NCBI GenBank assembly: GCA_002286715.1
Contig: NSJX01000015.1
Coordinates: 187,313-251,312, forward strand
Direction: 5' to 3'
DNA length: 64,000 nucleotides
Source: Dentipellis sp. KUC8613
Lineage: Eukaryota; Basidiomycota; Agaricomycetes; Russulales; Hericiaceae
Shown: positions 1 through 13,121 of the stretch, piece after piece
How positions within the stretch are numbered: position 1 is the first letter of the stretch
Layout of the letters: each line of letters begins with the position of its first letter
The notes under the pieces: model-generated
What the model was told of the DNA's origin: nothing
The model's input: only the letters and a program-made list of their open reading frames with translations
The model's database searches: none
Position numbers and translations under genes: made by a program

Positions 1-817
1 CCTCATTTGAACTGTGAGCACCGAAGGAGCGGGAGGCCGGCATCCTCCCCCATACCCAAGCCCCCCATACCGAAGCCCCCCAGGGCAATGCCTAGAAATT
101 CGTACCCTCCGGCAACAGGGCAGCCGCGCGAGAATGGTAATCAGCCGAGAGTCCAGCTTCCCCTGTCGACTCCTCCGCGTTCCGCTGCCCTCTACTAGAA
201 ACCGACCCCTCTCGATGGAGCTCGCTTCCGAACATTCGGATTGCTTGAGCAGGAGTCAAGATTGGTCAATTATATAGCTCGCACTGGAGGAGCAAACGGC
301 AGAAATTCTACCATATTCATACTCCCTGTAATTCTACACTTGCCTCTTCTCAGCCTACCTCCTTTCGCGTTTGAGTCACCTGGTTATCACTCTCTGATAA
401 CCTCGCTTCGTACTGTTGAAAGCGTCTCTCCTGGTTCTTTACCTACGATTACTTATGCATATGTTATGGCTCGCGATCACAGTTTCTTGTTGTTGATAAG
501 TGCAGTTGTTGCTCAATTATTATATCTCTGCTTTATCACCTAATATGTAAGGGGCATAACTGCACATTATTATTGCCCTCGGGCGCTTCGCCGTTCCGTC
601 AGGCTCTCGTTCTCCCGACTCTCCTGCTGAGTACCATTCTCCCGTACTCCCTCCTTTTTGCGTGTGGAAACACATTTGGAGGTGACCGAGAGTTACAAGT
701 AAGTGGGGGGTTTGACGCAAACCTTGTAATGCCATGCTCACCTTTGTCAGTACACTATTTGTGTCGCGGGAACGGTGACCATCCTCGGACGGTCTATCAG
801 AGAAGGAGTTCTCAAAG
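1..817. other. Intergenic region upstream of msp1
   Basis: No gene could be supported here. A short C-rich direct repeat lies at about 46-89, with two copies of a unit like CCCCATACCSAAGCC. Pyrimidine-rich stretches at 300-440 and 590-660 could belong to a promoter, but no clear TATA box near the msp1 start was identified. Open frames on both strands are short and lack recognisable motifs. Confidence 0.5.
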
Positions 818-2355
818 ATGGCTATGTCTGCTTCGACAAAGAAGGCATTGCTCGAAGGTGCGTAACATGCAGACTGTTTCGCAGCATCCTCTGATCTTTG
901 GTATCGTCAGTGGCCCTGTTCGTCGCGTCGCAAGTGCGTCTCCAATTTCTCTGGAAGTGAATGATTAGCTGAACGAACTGAAGGCAGCTGCATGGTATGC
1001 CGTGACAGTGCGTGTTCAAATGCGTGCTTCTTCGCTCTTAAATCACTCACAAACGCTCCAGTGGATGCTCGATTCGTTTGGCTCCGGCCAACGGAAGGAC
1101 GTGAAGGCGAAACCTTTGGATGCACTGAAGAAGATGGGTCATACTCAACTCAAGCTCGACGAATACGAAAGTACGCTTGGCTCGGCATTTCCTGTCATGT
1201 ATCTCTAAACCCTTCCTCTGCAGAGACAATTGCCTCCGAAATCATTCATCCCGACGACATTGACGTCAGCTTCAACGGCATGTCGTTCATTCACATGGTT
1301 ATGCCATAGCGTCTGAGTTCTCCATTAGATATTGGCGGACTGGAACACATAATCTCATCACTGCAAGAATCCGTCATCTACCCCCTCGTCTACCCAAACC
1401 TCTTCACCACGTCCTCCAAGCTCCTCACCGCGCCGAAAGGCGTCCTTCTGTACGGGCCACCAGGCTGTGGCAAGACGATGCTAGCGAAGGCACTCGCGAA
1501 GGAGTCCGGCGCGACGTTCATCAACATCGCCGCCTCGGTGCTCACGAACAAGTGGTTCGGCGAGTCGAATAAGCTTGTTGCGGGCTTGTTCAGCCTTGCG
1601 CGCAAGACGCAGCCGAGTATCATCTTTATTGATGAAATTGACTCGTTCTTGCGCGAGCGCAGTAAGGGCGACCACGAGGTGACCGCGATGATGAAGGCAG
1701 AGTTCATGACGTACGTAGCGAATTTTATAGATATGAAAAGGTAAGGCTAACGCGCGTGCGCACAGGCTGTGGGATGGCCTTCTGTCTGCATCAGACCGAA
1801 TACTGGTGCTCGGCGCGACGAACAGGATTCACGACATCGACTCCGCAATCCTCCGGCGGATGCCCAAGCGCTTCCCGGTACACCTCCCTGACATGGATCA
1901 GCGAGAGAAGATTCTGTCCCTGGTAAGCAGCACCTGTCTGCCCCCCATTCGTATTCGTGTATTAGTGCTGAGCAATCGCGGATCGTAGATGTTGAAGGAC
2001 ATGACACTCGCACCCGACTTCTCTATCCGCCAGCTAGCGCACCTCGCAGAAGGCCTGTCAGGTTCTGATCTGAAAGAGCTGTGTCGCAGTGCAGCCATGA
2101 AGCCCGTTAGCGAGTACGTGCGACAAGCAGACGGCGACGTGCAGGTGCTCATGAAGAGCCAAGAGGAGGTAAGCCAACCCTTGCTCAAGCGTGCGCAGTC
2201 ATGCTCACACGTGAAACATACAGGGCTTCAAACTCCGTCCTCTGGAACTTATGGACTTCGCCGAGACAGACCGCACACCGATAGTAGGCGTGCCAGACCG
2301 TGCGCGGATCGACATAGATGATGATGAGACACTGGATGGTGAAGAGCTTTCATGA
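818..2355 (+). CDS. msp1: Msp1/ATAD1-type mitochondrial outer-membrane AAA-ATPase
   Basis: Family role: a membrane-anchored AAA ATPase that extracts mislocalised tail-anchored proteins from mitochondrial and peroxisomal membranes. The model joins 818-857, 911-933, 969-1007, 1062-1170, 1224-1277, 1329-1710, 1766-1922, 1989-2168 and 2224-2355, giving 371 aa, close to the usual family length. Visible motifs are Walker A GPPGCGKT, Walker B IIFIDEID, the family stretch [13 protein letters not shown], sensor region GATNR, and the RRMPKRF arginine region. The N-terminus ([21 protein letters not shown]) matches the short anchor of fungal homologues. The first three small exons, including a 35-nt intron at 934-968, are the least certain part. 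The intron at 1278-1328 has a GC donor. Single copy in the window; the start was chosen by N-terminal similarity to the family. Confidence 0.9.
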
Positions 2356-2546
2356 TGACCTGACCTTATAGAGCATACTTTCACCTTGTTGGATTAATAA
2401 TATACGTTATCACTCGCCCTCTACACGGTTGGCCACACTGAAAGCTTTTATTGAGTAACGGTGAGCGCGAATGTAAGTCCGTCCGGATATAAGTCCCTGT
2501 GTATACTAGAGGTGGAGAAAAAAGTAGAGAACCGTCATCGAAGCTG

Positions 2547-4852
<2,306 letters not shown>

Positions 4853-6034
4853 TGCACTTTGTCGGTGAGAGCGGGAAGGCAGCACGCCGTGTGGACCTCA
4901 TGGCGACGGCTACATATGTAACCCAGTATTGCCAGGAACAGAACAGCGAACTGCTTCTTGTCAGGTCACCGGGCGGCTCTGCTTGTGGGAGTGAAGATGT
5001 GATCAACAATGGAAGGGATACGTCACCGAGGCATGCGCCCCATGGCCAGCTCCGAAGACCGACACCGGGGTTGGGACTCGGTTGGACAAAATTGGCCTGA
5101 GAGTTCACCTAATTGTGGGGGATAAGCGGCGCCGAGAGCAGTGCGACATCCCACCAATCAGCAATTTTTGGACAGCCATCACGTCCGGTTGGTGCAGTCG
5201 AGTCGAGATTGAAGGGAGGCAACGTGCGTCGTGATGGGTTTCGCGATGCGACGGCAGCTGTCTTGGGCATGTAAGGTGGGGACGACAAAGGTCATAAGCT
5301 CTCTGGCGGCTCGCACGGCCCCGTCAAGAGTCACTGATGAGGAAGGTGGCTCTATACATGGGCCGTCAAAGCAGATATGGGCATTTCTTCATGGCATGAG
5401 GCAGAGATCGAATGGAGAGAAGGGAAGGTAGAAGGTGCGCCTATACATAGTAACAAGAAATTCAAGTTGAAACCTATATATATGTAAGTGATCTTATCAA
5501 GGCTAGAGCGATGCGCCACTACTTATACACAATCAAGTGCGATACAATCTACACTATAACAAGCCGCGACCTCACCCACTGACGCTGGCACGTCAGAAAT
5601 ACTATGCAGGCTGTTTCAGAATCGATTCGGAGCTTCTGAACAGCGCCCATGGTAAGCGGTATCACAATTGGAAGGATGGACATTAAAACGGGACCTGAGC
5701 TGCGCAGCGTCGACAAGGACGGGTTGACGTACTAGTTTGTACTAGACCATGGATGTCCGACCCTTGTATAAGTCGAGTCGATAGTCATAACGTTAATAAA
5801 CGGCGTCTGAGCGTCGAGCGTCACGGTGAGCAGCACACAGCAGGCTGAGGGAGATCGTCAATTTTCGTATCACGGTACAATGACCGCCCGTCTGAAAGCA
5901 TCTGTGTCATCTATATTATATGTGCACATCAATTCTGAGTCAACTCGAATACAAAGTTAATCACATCCCCTAAGGTCCTTTGCCCGAGACTCGTCTGAGA
6001 GAAAAAGACGCAATCGACCTAAAATCGTCATCCA
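4853..6034. other. Intergenic region between CE1 and CE2
   Basis: About 1.2 kb holding the CE1 promoter (right of 4852) and the 3' flank of CE2. An ACATATGT palindrome lies near 4914, a weak TATA candidate for CE1. No coding region or repeat was recognised. Confidence 0.5.
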
Positions 6035-8401
6035 TTACAGAGGATATTTTAATGACAGGGAGGTGAGATAACTGAGCGCCTCCGCGCGGTAGGTGTCTTG
6101 AGTGATGTTGAGAGGAAATAGGCCATCCCAAAGGGTGAGGAGTTGCGGTGAGGAAGCGGAGTACTGGGGCCAGCGGAAGCTCGTGTTGCCATTGGGGTCG
6201 AGGTGCGTGACAAACCGAATAAGATAGTCGGTCATGTCTCCAGGGCCCCAGAAGCTCGGTATCTCAGAACCGTGGAACTAGATGGGATACCGGTTCACTC
6301 TCAATATATCTATTGCACGAAGGAATGACGCACCGATCCGATGACAGGAATGCCTTTCTGACGCTTGCAAACTGGTGACAAGTCGCGTTGATTTTCTCAG
6401 TCCAGGCAATCAATCATTTTACTTACGGTACGACCAGATCGACTGTTTCCCTGATTGATGCTGCAAAAAGAAGCGGCGAGGGGCCTGGAAGACGAGGTCC
6501 CCTTGGAATGCGGCGAGGCGTTTGAACTCCGGCGTGAATGCGTTTGCGTCGCCCGTGCCGAAAGGAGAACCACTGGCAGGATCGGCTGGATATAGCTTCA
6601 AGACCTGTTCAACTTCTGCACTGCTCGCGTCTGGAAGATAATTCTGGTGGAGATACTCGCGAACTTCGTTGTCCGTGCTGGTGCGACGCTGAGTTGTCTC
6701 AGATTGAAGGCTGAGGGGTTGTCGGACTCACGTAAGGTTCGAATTGTAGAGAGAGAATATCGTTCCTTCGTCGTCTGCATCTCCTTGAGGAACGTCATCG
6801 AAGAGTCTCCATAACAATCGCTGAGCTTACCATTAATCATAGGAATTTTGGCGACACTGCCCTCAAGGACCAGTTTCTGCATACTGTCCTTGAGGAAAAC
6901 GCCGTCGGCGCGAGGCATCCAGGCCAAGTTCAAAGACTGGAACGAATTCGCAGACACTGATTGGTCGACCAGTGGTTTCAGTTTCTCGTATGGGACATGT
7001 CGCAGGCATTCAAGGGTATCGATATTGCTCACGCAGTCCGTTTGCTGTACGAGCGCGTCGTAGTATTTCTGACCATGGGATATATCGCCGACGGGGATGG
7101 GCGATCCTGATTCCATGACAGCACCACGGAAGAGGCCTTCCGTGTTTCCGCCATTGGTGACCATCTGCAGTGCAACGGAGATCGCCCCTGCACTCGGACC
7201 CCATCTATTAAAGTTGCCATGGGTACTGTTAGGACGATTGTTGAATAGATGGACACTTCGTCACGTACATGACAACCTTGCTAGGATCTCCGCCGAACGA
7301 GCCGATGTATTTCTGGACCCACCGCAGAGCCAAACGCTCTGCGAGTCGGTGCTCCTCAGTCGGAATGCCCGCCTCGTTGATGATGCCGAGCACTTACGAT
7401 CGTGTAGGCCGATGTTGCCTACACCGGCTGCTTTCACTTCCTTACTGGCCAAAAAGCCGAATGCTGCATGACGTCAACGACACTAAGCACAACCACAACG
7501 AGAAGTGCCGAACACGTACCATTGAGCCTGTAGACGAACAGATGAGCTAGCAGACCGAAAATGGACTTCAATCATACCCACCGGTAATTCAGGCTTACGA
7601 AAATTATGGGCTCTCCCAGAACAACAGATCTTTCGACAATAACAGTTCCGTCCTCCCTAGATTTCGGTCAGACGTCAGCTGCAGTCAATCTCAACAGAAT
7701 GACCACTCACTGGGGCGTGTTCGTTCCACCAACCTCGAAAGCACCTGTGGCTCAACATCAGAACGCGCATTTTATGATAGGCCAAATTCTGACCCCCAAA
7801 GATAAACTGAAAGGTTTTAAGTAAATTCAATTCTACCATCGTCCCAAGAAATAATGAGATTCTTACCGCAAGGACAGGCAATTTTGAAGATGCCGTTGTG
7901 CCGAGAGGAGTGACCACATTGAGTGTGAGGCCTGTGGAGACAGGCGTAAGCGGGTGCTTGTCAAGTAACGGAAGTGAAATACAATCTTCGCTCTCGGATG
8001 TGTCGTCAAAACCAACGGCCTCGATCGCCAACACTGCAAGTGTCGCGAGCGGGAGGTCCGGAAGGGTCGCGTTGGCGTCCTGCTGGGGGCACATGTTCCC
8101 ATATTCCGTCGCTGAGCGAGTTCCGTTATATGGGTCGTTCGGAACTGGAAGGCGGAACCGTAGATCTCCCACTCTGAAATTAAGGCAAGAGGTGTCAGTA
8201 CTAGCATCTCGTAAATTGCGGAGTAACATACGGTGGTTTGGCGAACGGAATTCCTAAGAACATATTTGTGCCTTTCGAGACCTGGCCTACGAAAGACCCG
8301 TTGTCCAACTTGACAGTTGGCCCCGTGGCTGTATTCGCCCAGACATAGCGAGGCAACGTCAAGAAACATACAAACAACCCTAAAAGTGCTCGAGTCGACA
8401 T
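6035..8401 (-). CDS. Secreted type-B carboxylesterase/lipase CE2 (GPSAG elbow)
   Basis: Family as CE1, but in the CE2-CE6 group resembling fungal carotenoid ester lipases and Candida rugosa-type lipases. Signal peptide MSTRALLGLFVCFLTLPRYVWA; then LDNGSF, FLGIPFAKPP, GDLRFRLPVP, CPQQ, ESEDC. The oxyanion hole FIFGGAFEVGGT has Ala as its third small residue and is split by the 13-nt exon 7794-7806. The 8-nt exon 7520-7527 joins NYR to LNAFGFLA. Nucleophile WGPSAGA (Ser 7192-7194) has Pro where Glu is usual. The acid GDADDEGT and His in FHGSEIPSF are present, and the disulphide segment DTLECLRHVP is kept. Ends SLKYPL at 6035. No frameshift was seen, so it is probably functional; Pro next to the nucleophile may alter activity. 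The start is the only Met before a signal peptide. Confidence 0.87.
7520..7527 (-). other. 8-nt microexon of CE2
   Basis: On the minus strand the exon reads GCTCAATG, between an upstream intron ending CTACAG and a downstream intron starting GTACGT. It turns ..TACCG and CATTCGG.. into Y-R-L-N-A-F-G. Homologous 8-nt exons lie in CE3 to CE6. Confidence 0.8.
7794..7806 (-). other. 13-nt microexon of CE2 (oxyanion-hole strand)
   Basis: The exon reads TTTATCTTTGGGG on the minus strand, follows an intron ending TTTCAG, and is followed by an intron starting GTCAGA and ending CCACAG. It supplies F-I-F-G and the first base of the next Gly codon. Confidence 0.8.
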
Positions 8402-8473
8402 GTTTGAGCTCCTGCAGGGTTCAACAATATATCAGCAAATCGGGGACGTGTACGCGCCGTGCAGGCAGGGAGA

Positions 8474-8481
8474 CTTATAAA
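8474..8481 (-). promoter_or_regulatory. TATA box of CE2
   Basis: TTTATAAG on the minus strand, about 73 nt upstream of the CE2 ATG, a plausible TATA position for a short leader. Assigned by position and sequence only. Confidence 0.5.
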
Positions 8482-9396
8482 CAATTCACGTACTTCATCA
8501 CGACGGTGAGCAAGCCTCTGCTGTGTAGGTGGTTCTCGAGACGGTGCCACAACGCCGCGAACGAAGCTCAAGTACATACAATATATAGCGGCAGATCCGC
8601 TTTATGGGCGCTCGGTATCGCCAACACTGATAGAAGTCGCACCAAACACATGTCTTCATGTGGGCACCTGACATGGCGGCAGGCATCTTTGCGTTCAGTT
8701 TGGCAAATACTTCGATGTCAGCAGAGCCGGATGCTATATATCGAACGGGTGACATCTGACAGCAGTGAGAAAGGTAGATTATTCAGCGGAAAGGAATGTT
8801 ACGTTCGCGTGGAGGGTTGCTTACTTCGTACGAGGCTTGAGTCGTTCAGGAAGCCGCGTGCAGTATGTGGGAGATTCTTCATGGTGCGGCCTCAATCTGC
8901 GCTGGCTACTTGCAAGGGATCGGGACACAGATGAACGTCATTTGAAGATGTAATTCACGCAGGCCAAAGCGTCGAAGTATCCGTCCGGAGGCTTGAAACT
9001 CAGACAGCACACGAGTATAGAAAGGATAACTAAAAAAAAGGTTTATGAGACGCATCGTATGGCTCGGTGAGGGGCGTACCTTCTTCTGCAATGCTGAGCG
9101 TGACAGGTCCATCCCCCTGAGTGAGAATTTGAGGTGAATACTTACCTCCATGAGGACTGCTCCGCGCCATGAAGCGTACGACACAATCAAATATGTCTTC
9201 AGGCTCTTCCAGAACTGCGGAGAGCATACCAACAATTCAACGTACTGCTGATGCACGATTCCTTTGGGATCGTGGCAGGTTCGCGAGACACGGAATCATC
9301 AATCTGAATGTAAATTTGGATCCTGGATGCTATGAATCCTGACGAAACTGAAACGCGCAGATACTGTAACTGCGCTGCTTGAGTTGTATTCAACCT
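8482..9396. other. CE2-CE3 intergenic region
   Basis: Apart from the esterase relic at 9040-9227, nothing is recognised. The CE2 promoter occupies the left edge. Confidence 0.45.
9040..9227 (-). pseudogene. Decayed 3' exon of a carboxylesterase gene
   Basis: A minus-strand frame contains EDIFDCVVRFMARSSPHGG followed by YSPQILTQGDGPVTLSIAEEG. These match, in order, the C-terminal exon of CE3/CE4 (GDMTNYFIRFVTRGDPNGG and SPQLLTLWDGPVAFNIT) with substitutions and an internal deletion that removes the WP.Y part. No catalytic motif is present, and no neighbouring exon was recognised between here and the CE3 stop at 9397. It is read as the remnant of a seventh tandem copy lying downstream of CE3. 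Confidence 0.65.
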
Positions 9397-11836
9397 CTAA
9401 GGCGGATATTTAGATGAGAGGTAATCGAGATACTCGAACGCCTTGGCACGGAACACGTCTCGGGTGATGTTAAACGCGACGGGTCCATCCCAAAGAGTAA
9501 GAAGTTGTGGAGAAGTTGTAGAATAATTGGGCCAATGCATATCTGTTCCCCCGTTGGGATCGCCGCGCGTAACAAAGCGAATGAAGTAGTTTGTCATATC
9601 ACCGGCATCCCAGATACTGGGAGCCTCGGAGATGTGGAACTGGATCGCGCAAGTTTGACGTCAGCCTAACGAAATTCTCGGAGGAAGGATTACTCACAGA
9701 TCCTAGTACGGGAATATGTTTGTCGCGTTTACTCACTGAATCGAACACACGACATCTCAGCCTGCTTCAACATAATCGAAATCTGCATAGACCCACAGAA
9801 AGACCAAATTGGCTGCTTCTCAGATCGCTGTTGTAAGAAAAAGCGCCTCTGCGATTGGAAAATGTAATCGCCCGTGAACGCAGCCAAGCGCTTGAACTGA
9901 GGAGTGAACGCATTGGCGTCGCCAGTGTCAAACGGAGAGCCCAGTGTGGGATCGCTGGGGTAGAATTTCAATAGTTGATCAATCTCGTCCTTTGTAGCGG
10001 AGGGGAAATAGTTATGTTGCAGATAGGCACGAGTTTCTGCCTCGGTGCTGCCGGTGGTGGCTATCAACATCTATGATTTCTGTACGAAATAGGACGTACG
10101 TAATGTTGGTGCTGAATAGGACGAAAAAGGTGCCTTCATCGTCAGCATCCCCTATAAAGATTATGATTAGCGGCATGCTATTGCAATTCCATATAAAAGA
10201 GCACCATTGATTATAGGTACATCAGCAATATCGCCCTGCAAGAGAAGGTTTGTAGGCGTATCCTTAAGGAATGCCCCATCAACGCGAGGAGGCCATGCAA
10301 GGTTGAATGCCTCAACGGATGGTAGGATGTCAGCACAAGGTTTCGCACCTACGAGTGTGAGACAACGCACCTGATAAGACTCGAAAGACGGAGTTCGGTC
10401 GATGAGAGGCTTCAACTGGTCGTAAGGGACTTGCCGAAGGCATTCAAGTGTGTCCAGCGAGTCGCCACATCCTGTTGCTTCAACGAGAGCATCATAATAA
10501 GGCTGCCCGTGGGAGACGTCGCCAACCGGAAGGGTGGTTAATGACTCCATAAAGCCGGCGTGAAATAGCCCCTCTGTATTGCCACCGTTGGTGAGCATGT
10601 GCAGCATGACTGACATTGATCCAGCGCTGATCCCATAACTGGCACCACAGTCAGCTAGGTGATCGAAGCGGCGTTTGATAGAAACTCACATCGTCACTTT
10701 GTTACGATCCCCGCCGAACGCGTGAATGTACTTTTGCACCCAACGCAACGCTTGCCGCTCTGCGTGACTCAAGATGAAAAGACAGTTGTTAGTTAAATTT
10801 AATATGGAGTACTTACGATCACGTAAACCCAAATTACCGACACCGGCATCCCTCACTTCTTTACTAGCTAGGAAACCGAACGCTGATTTCCACCGAGTGA
10901 GATAAACGCGGATTTGACTTAGAGTGTACGCACCATTCAAGCTGTACGAGGGGCCATGAGCCTCAATCATACCAATAACAAGAGCGCGGCACCTACCGAT
11001 AGTTCATACTCACGAAAATGATTGGTTCTCCAAGAGCGACGGAACGATTCACAATAACACTGCCATCAAAACTGGCGTTCGGTCGTTAAGTTGACATAGT
11101 AAAAGTTGAGGTCAAAAATTTTACTTACGACGGTACAGCAGTGGCACCGACCACAAAACCACCTGTCGCACCGCCGTGTTATGTGCAGAACACAGAGCGA
11201 GGATTTGTACCATACCTCCATAGATATACTGCGAATCAAGAGCCATGTCAACCGATGGGCCCGGTCCTGAAGTCGCAAGGGAGTACTCACTACAACAACC
11301 GGAAGTGCACTGTCGGAACTCACGTTGGCTGGAGCGATGACGTTAACCGTAAGACCTGTCAACGGTCGTCGACTCAGGAATTCAGTATAAGCAACAACAA
11401 GCGGATCAGCACACAATCTTCGCTCTCTGGAGTCACCGGGCTGTCTTCCAAAATAGCAAGGGCCGCCATAGTTTCGGGTGGCAGTGCAGGGAATGATATG
11501 TTTGAGGCCTGTTGAGGGCAAGTTGATCCATATGCGGTCGCATTGTAGGTTCCGGCATATGGCTCATGTGGAACGGGAAGACGAAAACGTAGATCTCCCA
11601 CCCTGGAAGGCTGTCAGCGTCATCCCTGAATGCAATATAGTAACATACGGAGGGCGAGCGAAGGGTATCCCTAGGAATAAGTTAACATCACCAGATGTTT
11701 GACCAACGAACGTCCCGTTGTCGAGTTTCACCACGGGGGAAGAGGTCGACGAGGCTGGCGAGACACCTTCGCGGCCTTTCCCGAGTAGAGCCAGTACAAC
11801 TTCGACTCCAGCCCACAGACTTGACCTGAAGTACAT
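9397..11836 (-). CDS. Secreted type-B carboxylesterase/lipase CE3 (GISAG elbow)
   Basis: Close paralogue of CE4. The N-terminus MYFRSSLWAGVEVVLALLGK is hydrophobic and likely a signal peptide or anchor. In order: VVKLDNGTF, FLGIPFARPP, GDLRFRLPVP, CPQQ, ESEDC, oxyanion-hole YIYGGGF (split by the 13-nt exon 11216-11228), NYR-LN-AFGFLA (8-nt exon 10934-10941), YGISAGSMS with Ser at 10626-10628, GDADDEGTFF, and His in FHISEAPSIW. It ends DYLSSKYPP. Ile precedes the nucleophile Ser instead of the usual Glu, and Tyr replaces the Trp before the elbow. All three catalytic residues are present. Predicted secreted ester hydrolase of about 550 aa; substrate unknown. Several exons, including the elbow exon, are joined by inference from paralogues. 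Confidence 0.87.
10934..10941 (-). other. 8-nt microexon of CE3
   Basis: Reads CTTGAATG on the minus strand, between an intron ending CGTACAG and one starting GTGCGT. It encodes the R-L-N-A junction before FGFLA. Confidence 0.8.
11216..11228 (-). other. 13-nt microexon of CE3 (oxyanion-hole strand)
   Basis: Reads TATATCTATGGAG on the minus strand, after an intron ending TTCGCAG and before one starting GTATGG and ending GCGACAG. It encodes Y-I-Y-G plus one base of the next Gly. Confidence 0.8.
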
Positions 11837-13121
11837 CTTGGGCGAAATTAGAAGAAGCGAGAGCGGTCAGCAAGACTTGAGGATCGCATAGCTGCTTTAA
11901 TACTCGGAAGATCTGGCGGAGTACGACTGCTTATTCTATGAATTAGTGAGCATTTCGTGAGCACTATGAAATAGCGCCAGGCGGCAAATAGACGCTTGAG
12001 GAGTCACCGGCATGTATTGACAAATAGACGCGTCAGATCATCGGCCTGTAGCAAAATAGGGTCCTTCCCTTTGTCCACAAGAGAACACGAAGGTTTGCAT
12101 GAATCACAATGTTATACCGGGGCTGAAACGAGAAATAAGTAGGTCGTCAATCAATGAATACTAGTACATTCACCATCATGCATCGAATGTCATCAGGTAT
12201 CTTCTGCGTAACAGACGAAATCGTCGACGGCTTGGCGCGACGATGCTGATCCTAACACCCGAAGAGCCATGCTACATGTTTCAGGCAGCGTTGCTTACCT
12301 TCGTCTTCGAATGGTGGGTATGAATCGCCAAGTAGTCTGATCAGCAGCCCGGGCGGCAAAGTCCCCAACGGAGCATGTATCCCGGCGCCTCGTTGGGAAA
12401 CGGCCACTTTCCGCACCCCACGGTGATACTGAAACTCGCCCACCGACGCTCAGCTAACCACGTTGCGCACACGAGAGTCAGAGGAAGGACAGACGGGGAT
12501 GTCCGGCGGCACCGCAAGAAGCCCCACAGCGGTAGTGGCCTGTTCAATGTCATAGTCAGGACGCAGATACGGGTCGCTGGAACCCAGACTCACCTCATGA
12601 GCTAAGATGGCCGCGAAACATGATTGAGCGCCTTGTCGTGCAGCGCAAATACTGGACGACTGAGCCACATCCAATGCTAGGGTCGCGGGGTCGCACATCT
12701 ACGAAGAAAGCGTCGCGGTGGAGCACATGTGCCCTGTCTCCCCGACAATCCAGGAAATCGTGAACATTGGGCGCCTCAACGGCGCCGTGGCGAGTGACTC
12801 GTAAGCGAAGTGAACCAGGAGACACTACGCCGCCGTGGGTAGTGCTAGCATAGCCGCTCAGCGATCAGCCTATGACACGAGAGAAGGAGATGCGTTAGAG
12901 GACAAGTTTGTCACCGTCTACCCAGCGAAGTGAGGACCCTGTCTATGACGACAGGCACGCAGGCGACGCCACGGAGGGCGATGACGAACACAAGAAAGTG
13001 CTTGCGATGTCATTATAGCACAATCGTGGGATACGCAGCTATCAGTTTGAATAAAAACAAAAATGAAGGGTCCAGATTGGTATACTGTTCGGGCTATATT
13101 CAGCCCTGCCGATAATCGGTT
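11837..13121. other. CE3-CE4 intergenic region
   Basis: About 1.3 kb. The left edge holds the CE3 promoter; the sequence near 11880-11930 resembles that upstream of CE4 (near 15590-15650), with a TTTAATACTC / CTTAAATACTC pair, as expected of duplicated genes. Minus-strand open frames at 12341-12825 switch frame and show one hydrophobic stretch, but no family was recognised. Confidence 0.45.

Noticed and set aside
7010..7204. Apparent frameshift in the CE2 elbow region
   Set aside because: The frame carrying the active site is simply split by the intron before WGPSAG; the overlapping frame is a shadow.
12341..12825. Possible extra gene between CE3 and CE4 on the minus strand
   Set aside because: Several overlapping frames exist and one has a hydrophobic stretch, but there are no consistent splice sites or known motifs.
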